DNA of 64,000 nucleotides from Augochlora pura (lineage: Eukaryota; Arthropoda; Insecta; Hymenoptera; Halictidae). The notes below the pieces were generated by a model that searched no databases, had not been told where the DNA came from, and saw only the letters and a program-made list of their open reading frames with translations. Shown in pieces: positions 42,201 to 57,200 of this stretch. The first letter of the stretch is position 1, and every line of letters begins with the position of its first letter. The stretch is from NCBI RefSeq assembly GCF_028453695.1, contig NC_135781.1, positions 5,468,779-5,532,778 of the forward strand. Reading direction: 5' to 3'. Both the position numbers and the translations under genes were made by a program.

Positions 42201-45200
42201 ATCCAATTACGACACAGTAGTTCGCATAGAAATGAAATGCTGCCGACCATTTCCTCCCTACAAGTTTTTCAAATTTTTTCGACCATTTCACACAATTTGG
42301 TAGTGCAAATTCAAAGGGGAGGCTAATATTTATACGCGTTGGATGTTTGGTTGTTTGTCTGTTTGCTTGTTTATTTGTATGGTTGTTTGTTTGTTTGTTT
42401 GTTTCGGCGTCAGACGAAAGCGGATGGCATAGTTTCAGTCGCACTTGTTACACACGTGTGCAAGACCAGTGATTCAATTGACGTAGCACTGAAAGAACAG
42501 TTGCTATTATTCACCTGATAGCATTATTTATTAAGTCGAATGCAATAGTAATCGCAAATTTAATCAAGAAGTTATTTTACTTCGAGCAAATGGTGTTATA
42601 ATATTATTCTTGCATCTCGGGTTTTATATTTCTTCAGTTTATTTAACAACTGCGCTGATATTTATATACAGTTTAATATATGCTGAAAAATTAGAAAAGT
42701 GATCTTATTTTGCTTGTGTCAGTATTTTAATGAAAACATTATTTTCTATGTTTAAAATGTAAAAATCAAAGTAGATCTTCGCTTTGAAAAAAAAATGTCA
42801 AATCGAGTTGCATTATTCGAAACCAAGACATTGATATATTATTTATATTATTTTATGTTATTGATATTATATTCTGTTATTAACATTATTTTATATTATT
42901 AATATTATATATATTATTGGTACATTGATATATTTTTACAATTGAAAAATATAACGATCGCGACGAGATAATTAAAACCTGAAATGGACGAACAAAGAAC
43001 AAGGTATCACGAGCTCTATTTAAATGCTCGTTTATTCGAAATCGTCCTTATCATTTTGGAAGGAAACGAGATTAAGCGGCGGGTAGCTAAAAATCCAAGA
43101 ACTCGAGGGCTTTCGTTATCCGTTCCATTCTCAGGAAACTCGCTACAGGTACAGCTTTCAGCGTATTTCTCTAGTCAGCGGTCGATAGAGAAACGAGGGT
43201 GAGAGATCAATACTTTAAAGAGTCTTTTACTATTAGACAGATGAAAACTAGCCGATCTCATGGCAAAGAACATTTTTAGCAGAAAAATTAGCAGAACCCT
43301 AAAAAGGATTTCTCGAACAATTTTTATTTCTGTCCCTTTTATTTTAATTTTGATATATTTAATTTCTGTATTATAAATAGAACTTTTACGCGGAATAGAA
43401 ATTGTTTGAAAATGAAGTCTTTAAAAATATAATATACTATGGATTTTATTCACACATGCGAAAAGTGAGAAGCTCGAAAACAGTGTAGACATTCGAACAA
43501 TTTCAAGACATGTCGCACTCAAATCTCTCTTTTCAACTAATTAAGATTATTAAAATTCTACTTTACATAATGTTTTCTACTTTGCATAAAAATCTGAAAT
43601 AATTTCTACGTTTAACCTAAGAAACCTTAAGATATCAGAAGCTCTGTTTAAAGAAGGATAATTCCTTCCCAAATAAAAGAGACTGCTATAAATATTATTC
43701 GAGCTGCATTTATTTATACAATACTGTTGAATAATACATTTATGTATCTGCAAAAAATACCAGATAAAAAGGTTAGGAAAGAACATTGTTAGAGCAAAAG
43801 TATATTTTTAAAGTTCTCTGGATATTCGTTTACAAGCATGCTAAAAGAAATCGCGCAGGCAGCTACGTGGTTGATTTCGCATTAGCAATTAAAAGTTGGG
43901 TAAAGCAAGCAGCGGGAAGTAAGTATCGAAAGAAAAACGAGAGTTTGAAAGTAGCGGTAGGCAGTAGAGTCGCACCGAGGTAATAGTTTTTCACGCGTAG
44001 CGTTATACAGGGGCGCGATCGGTGAAACATTCGGCGAAACATTCGGCGCACAATGGCTGGTTTGTTCTCTTTCATTTCGCAGCCACTTGCCCGCGTGTTG
44101 CCCGTTGTTATCCGATTTTCATCGGTTTCCCACAGTGGAATACTGCGTAATTGAAACGACGAACGATTTCCGGGGGAACACCTCGCGTCAGCTGCTAAAT
44201 ATGAAGACGTGCAAGCTGGAGAATAGACGTGTCTCTATGCCAAATAAAACGTTGCAAACTGTATCACCTAAAACCGAATCTTTCAATTTTATATTCCGAT
44301 TATTTTATTGTTTTTTTCATTTTTCATATTTCACTTTCAATTTTTTATTTTCCATTTTCCATCTTTTATTTTTTTTTATTTTTTGTTTTTCATTTCTTCA
44401 GTTTCCATTTCTTATTTCTCATTTTACGTTTTTCGTTTCTCATTTTTCCATTTTTATTCTTCATTTCTCATTTTTCCATTTTTATTCTTCATTTCTCATT
44501 TTTCAATTTTTATTTTTCATTTCTCATTTTTCAATTTTTATTCTTCATTTCTCATTCTTCAATTTTTATTCTTCATTTCTCATTCTTCATTCTTCATGTT
44601 TCATTTTTTATTTTCCACTTTTCATTCTCAATTTCTCATCCTTCATATTTAATTATTTACGGGTAAAGAATTCCTTTATCGTCCAATAATCGATTACCAA
44701 TTAATTATAATACTAATAGAGAGATATAAGACACTGTCGTTTCGACCACTAATTGCGGTTAAAATATGAATTATTTTTCAGCGTTAATCTCCGCGTCCCA
44801 TTTGCGAAATCCGAAAATACTCGCAGAAGAAACGTGCCGGATTAACTAATTGCGTTTACTCATCCGGAGATATGAATAATCAAATATTCGCTCGAATCGA
44901 TAAGTGAACGAAATACCTGAAACTGGAAACGAAAATATTTCTTTTGAGACCCGGCTAACTGAAAGCCGTGCAAAATTGATAATATAAACCGAAAACTTTT
45001 AATACGATATTTTGGTATCGATTTGGAATAATTTTATAAATTTACGCGAATATCGATGCGTATATATCCGTATCTGAAAATTTCGCATTGTTTCAATGAT
45101 TTTTATAAATTGATGTTTGGCAGAATTTCATAAATAAATATTCAGCAGAATTTTATAAATGAACTTATGAAAGAATATCGTATATTATATACATTTTATC

Positions 45201-48200
45201 AATAAATGTTGCTTAAGATTTATTTATCAATAAAGTATATAGTCAAGTATATATTCCATATACTCGAACATCGTACACTTATTATCTTCGCTCCAACGCC
45301 TGCAATTGAAAAAGTAATAAAACGTTGTGTTAAAAAATTTTCGGGAACACAGGACACGCGACGTTTTTGTGCGGGAACGGTTTCGGTGAACACCGTCCAT
45401 GACACCTGGAATATCTGCCAATTTTTATCCGCATCGAAAAAAACGCAATATTTCTTTACAATGAAAAAATCGCGCGGCTCCGCGCCACGGTTATACTCGA
45501 TTCGAAAAATTCCTGTTTTTCAAGGAATTCCAAACCGTTCCGAGTGGAACGCCGTGATATTTTATTTAGAAATTGCTTGCGTGTTATTTTCGAGAGTGAA
45601 AAAAAGAATTAGCGCGGCCGGCAAAAAAATTTACAGAAGCGATCAACAAAAATGAGTAAACGGAACTTTACAACTTCTCTGTCGGACAGTTTTAAGCTGT
45701 TTCAATTAAAAGCGAAGATAAAATCAAATTTTAATTGTTTGCAGATAGCAGTATTTTTCAACCCCATAGAAAATTATATTATTGATGTTTGTATATGAAT
45801 TATAATAGTATCTGCTTCTCTATCGAACATTTTTAAGCTATCACAATTTCAATTAAAACCAAAGATAAGATCAAATCAAATTTCGTTCATTGTTTAATCT
45901 ACTATTTAATTAACCCTTTGGCTACGGCAGTCTTTGGCACGGCCGTTGTTTTTCGTTAGACATGCAGTTCTGAGGAAGTGTATTAAAATATTCAATATAT
46001 TGAATTTTGTTACATTAAACCAATGTTACTTGAAATGGACAATAATTTTAAGCTTTTTTTACAATACATAACATAAATATTACACAATATATAATTAATG
46101 AAATTTAATAATAAACGGGGTCGAAAATTCATCTTGACGCCTATTGGCGCCTACAGTACCAGGAAGCCAACATGTTTCGGACGCCAATAGGCGCCAGCAG
46201 TAGTCAAAGGGTTAAAGATAGCAGTATTTCTCAACTCCATAGAAAGTTACATGTTTGATATTTATATATGAATTGTAAGTGTAAATATAAAACATTTTTA
46301 ATCCGATTGCTACTTAATAATGAATTGCTTTTCACATATTTGTAGAGATTGCTCCAAATATTACAGTAAACAATCGCTTTTATGAATAATGTTATCACCG
46401 TTACGTGCTCGTGAAATTTGCTCAAGCGGCGCGATTACGGCGACCCTGCCGTGTGAAAGAGGGCCCCGGCGCGCCGGTTCCGCATCGAAACGATTCCGTT
46501 GATCGCGTCGCGGCGTCCCATAAACAAAATCTCCTCGGGCCTATAATTTTCGAGGGTGTCGCGTCGCGTCTCCGACGTCTCGCGTTTACCTCGGAGCGAC
46601 AGGCGACATATCTCGTTTCTCGTTACCGACGAGACCGCGCGCCCGCACCGCCCAAGGCCTCTCGCCACGGAGCGGCGCGCGATCCTGGTAGGCGACGTAT
46701 GAATATACAATCAGACGATCAAGCGCAGCTCAGGCGGATTGAATAAGAAATTAAATTCCGTAAAAACGAGAGGCGTGTATGCAAATCGACGGCGAAGCGA
46801 CGCGCGCGGTCTTATCCGGCCCGCTCCCGCTCCCGGTGTTTCGCCGATGGTCTTCGCCGCCACGTCGAACGCGCGCTCGCCCGCCGTCTCTGTCCTATCC
46901 TCTCCCTGTAATTTGAACCGTAATTACGAATTAACGCGCGTCACATCGGTCAATTAACCCGCGGAGGTTTTGCCGAAATTGCCGGCGCACGCCGCGGGGC
47001 AAACAGACGGCGGTCGGGGCCCGATCGACAATTTCCCCCGAGCAGCCCCGCGGCCCCCCGTCAAAACTGCGGCAAATCCGATTCCTTCGTTACGATGCAT
47101 ACCGGATAACGTAAGCCGTCGCCGCCGCGGTCTTTTATGCATTCACGATACGGAAATTACACCGCTGCGAATAATTGACGAGTTATTTAGAATACGGCCG
47201 CGTCCGCGCCAATCGCGTTCACGGATATTCAACGTTTCGTGCGCTCCCTTTGTTTCCGCGAATTCCGACGAGGAACGCTTTCTCCATTGATTGCGGGCAT
47301 CGACATAAATCTGTTTCACGATATTCATTTTAAAGTCAGATCTCTTGGAAACTCATAGGAAATCACGTTTGGCCTGTAACATTGATTATTTTGTATGGTA
47401 ATTTAATTTCACTGTTTACCGAGCTTTAATCCATTTCTGTAACCTTGTTTGCAAATCTGAAATTTAAATCAGATTTTTACGTATATTATCATTCATATTT
47501 ATGAAGTTTATGGTTTTGTATGATTTTGTTTAGAGGCTTTGTAGTTTTGTAGCATTTTATTCAGAAGTTTTATAGTTTTGCAGCATTTTATTATATAATT
47601 ATTTAACTTTAATTCAGCTCTGTAACCTTATTTGTAAATCTGAAATTGAAGTTAAATTTTTTACATATACTTAAAATTCATATTTATGAAGTTTATGGTT
47701 TTGTATAATTTTGTTTAGAGGCTTTATAGTTTTCTTTCATTTTATTCAGAAATTTTTATAGTTTTCTTTAATTTTATTCGGAAGTTTTATAGTTTTGTAT
47801 AATTTTATTCAGAAGTTTTATAGTTTTGTATAATTTTATTCAGAAATTTTATATTTTTCAACTTTTTTAACTTTTTCACTTATTTTTTTAACTTTTAACA
47901 ATTGTTTAACTTTAATCCATTTTTGTGTCTTTATCTGTAAATATGGAATTAATGCAGAAGCTTTAATTATTTTAAAAAGTCTAGCATCATTGTTCATAGA
48001 TTTCCGTAATAATTCGATTATTTTGTCGCGTTGCATTGTTTCAAATATAAACGCTTGTTACCGAAATGCGGAATTTATAAATTACCGGTCCCTGGATTTT
48101 ATATTTTCATGTCAGTAACGAGTGCATGCGACTGGAAACGCTGAACAAGATTTAAGGAATAGAAATCTGCTCGCACGGGGAGAAAAAAGGGCGGGGTATT

Positions 48201-51200
48201 AAAAATGTCAGTCGCGTCGTAACACGATTTCTCGCTTGCCATTTTCTAAGGATGCTTTTCGGGCCCCCAATTCCGTTTAACACGGATCTTTGTAAAACAG
48301 AGGGAACGGATACGTTTACGTGTCGCCGCAATCCGAGAATTATAGGGAGGACTTGGGTGAATGGCGATCTGATGGAAGATTTGAGAAATCAGGTCGCCCC
48401 GGGCAGAGATGGAAATTTCCCTAGCGGTACGCGACAGTAAAACTTAATTTCATCCATTATTTAATTTCCGTCATTTAAATGACATCGGCGCAATTGAATT
48501 GTTTAAATTGCTCGGACTGTCCACAAGCGGGCATAATAAAGCAAACGGAGAGGGCGAGAGAGGATGATTCGCTTAAAACTTCGACGAAGTGTAGGAATGG
48601 CAACGAAACTGTCTTGAATTGTTCCAAGTTAAAAGGGGAGGGTATTAAAATGTGCAGAATTCATTTCAAGAGCCAAGAGAAGAATTCGACTAATTTTCCT
48701 CGGTCTGCTACCCTCAACTATGATATTGAAAAATAGTATTTTGTAATAATAAAATTTCTAAATAAGTTTCCAACTTCATGTAGAATTCTAGCTATCTATA
48801 TTTATAGAACTATATCTATTTTTCCTATTACTTAAATAAATATAAATTAATTTTTAATTTTATAGAATTATATCTATCATATATTTATAGAAATATATCA
48901 ATTTTTTCTAATATCTAAATAAACATAAATTAATTTCTAACTTTAGTTAGAAATTTCTAATTTTATTTAGAAATTTATTTATGTCTATCTAGAAATTTTT
49001 AAAAATTCTATCGATGGCTTTTGTATCGGGCCGGTGCCGACTCGGTAGCCCCGAACAAGTAGCTCGAGACCGCGAAACGAAATTTTCTTCGATGGAAAGT
49101 TAAGAACACAAGACCACCTTTTGGTAAGCAACGAGTATTCTGGTATGCGAAACGAAGGGGAAATAAACCCGAAACAGGCGACACCGGCTGGATAATCCTT
49201 AACCTCGTTACGGGACTATTTCGTTGCCGTTTACGCAACGTTGACGATCCCGTTCGCTTATACGGTCGCCTTTTAATGAAATTGCGAGATTAACGTCGAT
49301 GCATGCCACCCTTAGCGCGGCTACAACGCACTAGAATACCATATGCCGTTCCTTCTCGCTTTTCGACGGCCTGGCCGAACTGTCTCGTCATCTCAGCGTG
49401 TACTGCTCGCGAGGATACTAAAATTTCGGACCGTATCTGAAATAAATTTTCAAAAAGAGAATTTCTTAAAGAAAAGATATTTTCGTTGTCATGCTAATTA
49501 ATTGCATCTTGCGTAGTGGATTAAATAATAGTAATAGTATTATTACTATTAAATACTGAAATATTAAACTATTAATAGTAATAATAGTAATAATAGTAAT
49601 AGTATGTAATACTAATAGTACTAACAATGCTAATGATAATAATAGTACTAATGATACTAATTATACTAATGATAATAATTATACATACAGTACTAATAAT
49701 ACTAATTCTAGTAATGATACATACAGTACTAATAATACTAATGCTAGCAATTATACATACAGTACTAATACTACTAATGATATTAATTATACATACAGTA
49801 CTGATAATACTAATTATATATCTACTGCTAATAATACTAATTATACGTACAATACTCATAATTATAATTATACATACAATACTATTAAGCTAATCTAGTA
49901 ACCCGAAGAGTTTCTAAACAGTAAATAAATAAATATCTCGAAAAAAATCAAGACAATTTTTGGTTCAATTTTTGAAAAGCTATTCTTTTTTATTGTTAGC
50001 AAAATTCAGAAAATTGTTTACCAAATTGAGACTACTATGAAAGTCCAAGGGTAGCCTGAAAATTAACAGACGATATTAAGCAGTACCTCCATTTTTTACC
50101 ACCTGTTTTCTATTTACATAATTACGTCACTATATTAATTACAACTTTAAAACTAAGGAATTAACCAAAAATAAATATATAACTAGAACAATGAAATTTA
50201 ATATTTCACTAATTCGTAAGTTCAGTAATGTAACATAACCAAACTTGTCATTAACACGTGAAAGTTTATGTATTTTCGTGTGACATATATTTTTTAAATA
50301 TTTAAATATGTAATTCTATATTTTATCGAATTATTTCTGAATAGACGAGGTTGTAACATATCCGGATAAAAGTGTATGGCCCGAGTGCATCTCGTTCTGC
50401 TTTGTTTAATTCTTCTTTCGCCGTTGTATCTGTTTACGATTCAGCGAACTCGCGCGCATTTAAAAGATAATCTCCGCTGCGCGGAGGGGTTTTACGTGTT
50501 ATGAAATCCTCAAAGTCCATTATATCAATGGCACGGTAATATCGGAGGAGTCAACCGTGAAAAGTTCAGAGATTTGCCGGTTCAGTATCCGCCGCCGTTT
50601 CCTGCAGAAAGTTCTCCGTCAAGTAATTTCACTGGGAAACGATGCCAATGCGCGTTTGCACAACTACCGGCGTTATTATTTTTATTACCGAACTGCGGGG
50701 GTCTATGCAGTTATAATAAACAGGATGACAAGCTCATCGATCATTTGAAAAACTTGCTCTATCGTTTGCAAATTCGCTGAAACGATTAAACGAGAAATAA
50801 AATATTATCTTTTTCGCAATTAAGGCAAAATTTTATTATTTATTACTATTATTGTATTTTTCAATTAATGCGGACCTTTAGCGTATTTTGCAATTAATTT
50901 ACTATTTGTTACTATCGTTCAAATTACGTTGATCGTATAAGCGATATACTTAATTAAGCTGTTTAATAAATAAAAGATTAACATCTTGCGTTCCCATAGT
51001 ATTTCAGCAATTACGATGATCCATTTCGATACGGGAGCAAAATGCAACAGACAAACGTCGAGAATAAATAACAATAGAGATTATCCGGATATTGTAATTG
51101 ATTGAAAATCAAATGAAAACAGCCGGGAGAACGGTGGCTCCGTAATTAATCACATTTGGTATTTCGATTAAAAAGTTATTGTTACCGGTTCGAGGAGAAT

Positions 51201-54200
51201 TCGGTGCATAATTATTCACAGATGTACCTATACCAAATCTTTTGCATAAATAATATGTTCCCCGATAAAGCATGCAATCGTTGTTCGTGCTAGAAAAAAA
51301 ATCAGATTAAATTAACCCATCACTATTTAACGAAATCTCTTAAAAGGATAGTAATTTTATAAATCGATTTCATACTTTCTACTTTCTTCCTGTTAGTAAT
51401 ATTATTAATTACACACAGCCTATGCTCAATAAATTCTCCCCCGTCGAAGATCGCAACATCCAACCAATACGGCTCGAATATTAAGAATAACAAACTACGG
51501 CGGGCTATTAACAATTTCGTATAAAACCGGTTTAAAAAAAAATTCAATCAGCCGCTTTGTAAGGATCGCTGTGTACAGTGTCAGGACCGCGTTTCCATTC
51601 GTAAAATGGATATTTGAATTGCATTCGATTCAAAGTAATTCCTGCGAGCGCATTTACTTCCGCCATTCGGCCGCGAACACTGTTGCAGGAGCAGACGGCT
51701 GGCTTAATATCGCGCGCGCGCGCGCTCGCCCGCGGTATTATTAACTTATTGGAAAAACCGTAATGACTTCATTCAACGGGGCCAAACGCACAAAGGTGTG
51801 CTACCCATGCAACGCGGCGGCGAGGTACCCCAAATGCATCCCGCGTTTACTAACTAGAAATATTCCCCGCGCCGTGCTAGCGTTCGTCCGCGGACCTGTT
51901 AGTTTCCTTCCCCCCTCCCCTCGGTGTCTGAGACACCGCGGCGAAACGTCGACGCGCGACACTGTACACGCCGGGACTCTGGATAAATTGAATCGTACGA
52001 ATTCAATTTCCACGAAACTGTCGGATGTGTATACGTCGATGGGAACGCGAATAAATCTGATTCCCCTTGACAGGGCAAATATATTAATGAAGGGTTCGCT
52101 GTAACCTGAACGCGGCCTGTTATTTATGCTTTTCCAGGATATAAATAATTATATTATCTTAGAATAGAGGTTAGAATCTTGTCATTATTCTAGATAATGT
52201 ACATACTAATATAAATAATAGCATGTATAAATTAATATTTACATGTACATTGTTACAATTATTTACAATTATTTGAAAAAATAAAATAGTATAATTATTT
52301 ATAGTGCTATCTACATTATTTAGAAGAGACAACTGCTTTTTCGGAATATAAATGATTATTTTGTTTTAGAATAATATTTGGAATTTTGTCATTGTTCTAA
52401 ATATTGTGCTTAATAATATAAATAATAATATATGTAATTATTTATATTATTTTAGAATAGAAATAAGAACCTATATTATCTTGGAATAAAATTTAGAATC
52501 TTGTCATTGTTCTAGATAATATACGTAATAATATAAATAATAACATATATAAATTAGTATTTACACATATATTATTACAGCTATTTACAATTACTTTAAA
52601 ATATAAAATAGACCAATAAACCAATAAAGAAAACCACGAAAAAGGCGCTTTATATTCATTTTGACTAAAGTCGATGTAAAATCGATGAAACTACGTAAGG
52701 GGTTGATCTAGACACCGGGATAATGACGAACGTACGTTAATCGACTGATATTCGGCGAATTCCGTTCGCGATGAGAACGCCCTCGAAGGCCTTTGTCGGG
52801 TTTACCGGTCGGAAAGCGTGCGCGAATGAAACGAGCGGGATCCGGGTCATCGTTGCACTATCGATGATGGAGGACGTTTTTTGCGAAAAGCGTGCAAGTC
52901 GCAATGACATCGATCGCGCGGCCATTCGTCCGGTGACCGGAGGATTTCGAACATGAAGCGCGGGAAGCACCGAGTCATCCCTCCCGAAATAAGATCGGAT
53001 CCGAGAGAAAGTCAACGTCATGTTGAGCGTGCTGGAGCCCGGAAAGCTTGTTCTAACCTTCCAATCGATCCCGCCGTTCGTCGTCGAGAGTATTTTCGCG
53101 CTGACGTTCGCCCTGCTGCTGGCTGCGCCTTTAATCCTTCAAGTTCAACAGTTTTTAGTAGGTCCATTCCCGTCCGTTACAAAAATCCTCTGACTTGAAT
53201 TCCCTGGATGCCACGGGGCGCCATAAATCGTGCTCCGTTTCGGGAAATTGTTGCCGGACAGGTGAATTAATTTTGGACGACCGCGAGCAGATTTCTCGTT
53301 AGACCTGCTGCGAAATTTCTAAACGTTCGCAACCGTTTAATATTTGCGTTTATATTAGAATTTCAATTTCAAATTTAATTAAATAGGTTAGAGTCACAGT
53401 GGCGTGAAAATGTAATTTATTATGCCCAGTAACGTAATACTTGACGGTTGTGACAATTTATGGGGTGTACCCTTTTACTGAAAACTACTCCAAAATTCAA
53501 TTTATACAATAATAATTTTATTATTAATATTAATATTATTGTCATTAATATTTGTCTTACGATAATAAATGATCTTTAATGCATTAATGAATATTCGTAT
53601 TACAATAGCAAATAGTCGTATTACTATAATAAATATCTGATATCAATAATAACTACATTTATTCCAACAAATATTTCTGTTACAACACGGAAGCTCTATG
53701 AAAATAAATATTAACATTTCCGCGAAAATCAGCCGTGGCGCGTCGCGACGAGGGGTCCGACCACCCCTCTCAATTTCACCGAGCTCGGAAAGGACCTCGA
53801 AAAAGAGGTCCGCCGCCCTCGCGACAAGGGGTGAGGGGACGCGTCTCAATTCCGAGCCGTCAAGTCTCGAACACGCCAGGGAATTCAATTTAGAAATGAA
53901 GCGAGCTCTCGCGAGTGTCCCGAACGAACAAACATCCCGTGGACCCCACGCCCGCGACGGACGATTTCCGGCAATCAGACGGCTTGTCGTCGTCCGTCGA
54001 ATAAAATATGATAGCTGTATCCCCGAGACATCGGTGTCGGCCGACCTGGCGGAGATAAAAAATTCCAGCGCCGTTGCTGCTCGCCGATAGTGGCACCGGT
54101 CCCCGTCGAATAACGCTATTTGTGCACACTGTCGGAATACCGAATGTTCTCGCGACAGGAGGGCACGCCGAAGACCGACCCGGGGAGCCGCGAAGCACGA

Positions 54201-57200
54201 CGATGCGGACACACGCGGAGTCAGCCGGTGGTGACGCACTACCCCGCCTCGGTGTTCGCGGACTCCGTGTCTAGCTCCGGCACGGATCTGCATCCGGGCT
54301 CGGTCCGCGAGTCGAACTCGACGCCGCGGATGCGGCCGAGCGGCCACAGCATCCGGAATCGCCCGACCAGGAACGCGGACAGCGACGCGTCGTCGACGAT
54401 GATCCCGTCGGCGTCCGAGGCCCAGCAAAGGGAGACGATCCTGACGCGTTCGTCGGCGTTCGCCGCCGCCTCTAAGCCCCAGCAGCCGGTCGACGACGTG
54501 TTCGGCTTCGATTACGACGTCTACCGGCACAAGCTGATCGAAGCCGCCCTCAAGAAGCAGTACAACGACTACCAGCCGCCCGGCGACGTCGTCCTCAACT
54601 CCATCCATCTGAACACCAACGACTCCACCGTCGCCGTGCGCCTCGACGACCGCTATCATCACAGCATATTCGACTTCGTGGAGGAGCACTGCGACGCCGC
54701 GAACCCCATCAGCAGAAAGTACGCGGCGGATCGGCTGCACCAGCTCGACCATTTCTTGGTAAAGGGGCCACGGAAGCTGGAGACCGTCGAGAAGGAGACC
54801 GAAACCAGGGCTGAGGACGAGAATCGCGAGACTCCTTGCCAGGTTCCGAGGTCCGCCAAGGTTCCTTCCGACGACGACGCCGCCGCGAGGAGGAGGCGAC
54901 TAGGTATCCCCCCCACCTGCACTTTGCCCCGGTCTTTGATATTCATTCTTTTGAGGACCGACGATTCCTGTTGAATCCTTTTGACGGGCTCTCGCGGCAC
55001 TCGCTGCTACGGAGCCTTTCAAACCTGCACGCATGAATTTATTTACGGGTGTTTTGACCCAGTCTTTCCGGCTCGGATGTTGATCTTCTTGATGGACCTA
55101 ATGCAAATACCTGGCGATTTGATACGGCTGTCGGAACGTTAGAATTCGTGCGGTTGGAACGGTGGTCGAAAGTTGGCGTTTTAACCGGAGTTTGGCAGCT
55201 TCTGCCTATTTGTATTAGGTCCGAAGAGAGCGTCGACGTTGGCCGGAAAAATTTTCGTACGTTTCGTGCTGAGAACTGTGTTTTACATTGTTTTAGGATG
55301 AATATTTATTTATGAATATTTTGCGAATGGATTCTTTTTAGGCGAACGTTTTCATCGGATAATTTATCGTAAATTATGCTACCTATTTATTTGAATGATT
55401 CTACATTTAAAGGTTTCTTTATACGATTCTTTAACTGGAGAATTTTTTAATTGTTTCTTATTTGAACTGCTTTTTATTCGAATAATTTTTTAGTTTAATT
55501 GTTTATTATTCGAATAATTTTGTAATTGAATTGTTTCTTATCCAAAGCGTTTTTTATTGGAATAATTTTTTTATTGAATTTTTTCTTATTCAAAGTATTT
55601 TTTATTCGAATGATTTTTTTTATTGAATTTTTTCTTATTCGAAGAGTTTTTTATTCGAATAATTTTTTAATTGAATTGTTTCTTATTCGAATAACTTTGT
55701 GGCGACTCTGAGGTAACGCTAAAAATTGCTACACTATTTTCAGAAGGCTACTCACATTATTGAATTTGTCTATACTTAATAAATTGTCAAATAATAGAAG
55801 CCTTCTACAAGCATACACGTTCAATTTCACATATACAGAAATACTGTAGCTTGAAATAAATGTCTTTATTGCGGAATTAAAATACTATCAAATGCAAAGG
55901 GTTGAGTATAGTTACGTAGAATAGGGTTCGACCACAATGAAAGAATTACAAACAGTTTTATTTAACAAATTTGTATAAACAACAAACGCATAAAGATCCA
56001 CAGTCTAGTTACAGCTATTAAAAAATGCTACAATTATATCCGGAGACATACAAACATAATAGCAACGGCTTAAATAATTTTTATAATTCTTAATTTTATT
56101 AATTTTATAATTTTTATAATATAATAAATTTATTAATAATTTTTATAAATATTAATGTCAGTGTCCACTTATTTATCAGGTCACCCAAAGCTATACTCAT
56201 TCCGCATAAAACCTACCTAGCTACTACAAAATGGAGCAATTTCAATCACGACATTTTACGCATACCTTAGACTCAATCGCGAAGAAAGCCCCAACACCGT
56301 CGAGGCCGTCGAGCTCGGCAGTGCCGGCGTCGCAGAGAAAGTCCATCCACCCCCGACCGGCGAGCAAAAATATCGCCGCGAAGTTACCGCGTGCGACGTC
56401 CAGCACCGACTCGGCGAGCGGGAAGCGGGAAACGCCGTCGGAATCGCCGAAACCGAACACCAGACAGAACACGTTCTCGTCGATGGACGGCGCCGAAAGG
56501 GAATCGATCAACTGCACCACGATCAGCTCGATCGACTCCGAGAGCGTCTGCAGCGAGTCCAGCAAGCATCCGGACGAGGCATCCTATAACTCGCGGGACT
56601 CCTCGGTGGCCTCGACGCGTCGAGTTCCGTCGGAGCAGTCCCGACCCTACCGAAGCAACGGCCATCGCGCGTCCGTCTATAAAAGACAGACGAACGCCGG
56701 CAAGACGTCGCCGGGAACGCGGGAGACGCTCAAGAGAAATCCGACGAAGTGTCCGGGCGACGGGAGCGGGAATCAATCGAGCAGCCGGGCGGCCGGTCAG
56801 CCGAGAGGAGGCGGCCGTCTCGGGCACGGTACAGCTCGGAAACAGACTTCGTTGTCCGGAACGGGTAACTCGAAGAGTAACGAGCCGAGGAAGTTGGAAC
56901 CCATTCGAAGCGAGACGGACGAGACGAAGACGGCGTCGTCGCCGGTCGCGGGCTCGACCGACGAGCAATCGACCCGGCCGAGTCACTCGATCACGAAACC
57001 CGCGACGGAATCGAGTGCCGTAGTTCGAGGGCCGGAGTCGATTGGCTCGTTGGTCGATACCGCTCGCCGTCAGCCGGGCGGCGAGCCAAGGTTTAGGTCG
57101 GCCCGATCGAACGCGACGCCGCACGGACGCGATAAAGCCGATCATCTCGGACGGCAGAGATCGTCGCCGGGACACGGGCAGCCGGCGGAACGGTTCGCGA

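Larger units (their letters stand above)
38478..52993 (+). other. 14.5 kb candidate intron before the membrane exon
   Basis: Starts GTAAGT, ends CCTCCCGAAATAAG (weak pyrimidine tract). It contains two TTAA-flanked elements (38934-39169, 45914-46211), CpG-rich blocks (40690-41700, 46400-47330, 49000-49420, 50340-50760, 51560-52130, 52700-52990), a purine-rich stretch (41050-41280) and several AT-rich repeats. A strong acceptor at 44081-44082 (CTTTCATTTCGCAG) has no convincing exon after it. No nested gene recognised. Confidence 0.5.

Noticed and set aside
44087..44689. Plus-strand open frame of 200 codons after a strong acceptor
   Set aside because: Most of it is the F/S/I translation of the pyrimidine repeat at 44305-44650, and the first 70 codons fit no neighbour's phase.
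49572..49893. Ile-rich open frames on both strands
   Set aside because: Direct translation of the ACTAAT/TACATACAG repeat.
53643..54752. Minus-strand open frame of 369 codons
   Set aside because: Antisense of the first tail exon and its GC-rich upstream flank; the plus strand has better phase, splice and composition evidence.
55690..55910. Possible second copy of the 38934-39169 element
   Set aside because: Only the left subterminal block (GGCGACTCTGAGG) is convincingly similar and the ends are degraded, so it is mentioned but not called.
56391..57023. Second plus-strand frame of 210 codons inside the last exon
   Set aside because: Arg/Pro-rich overprint of the same GC-rich exon; ends early and does not join any exon.
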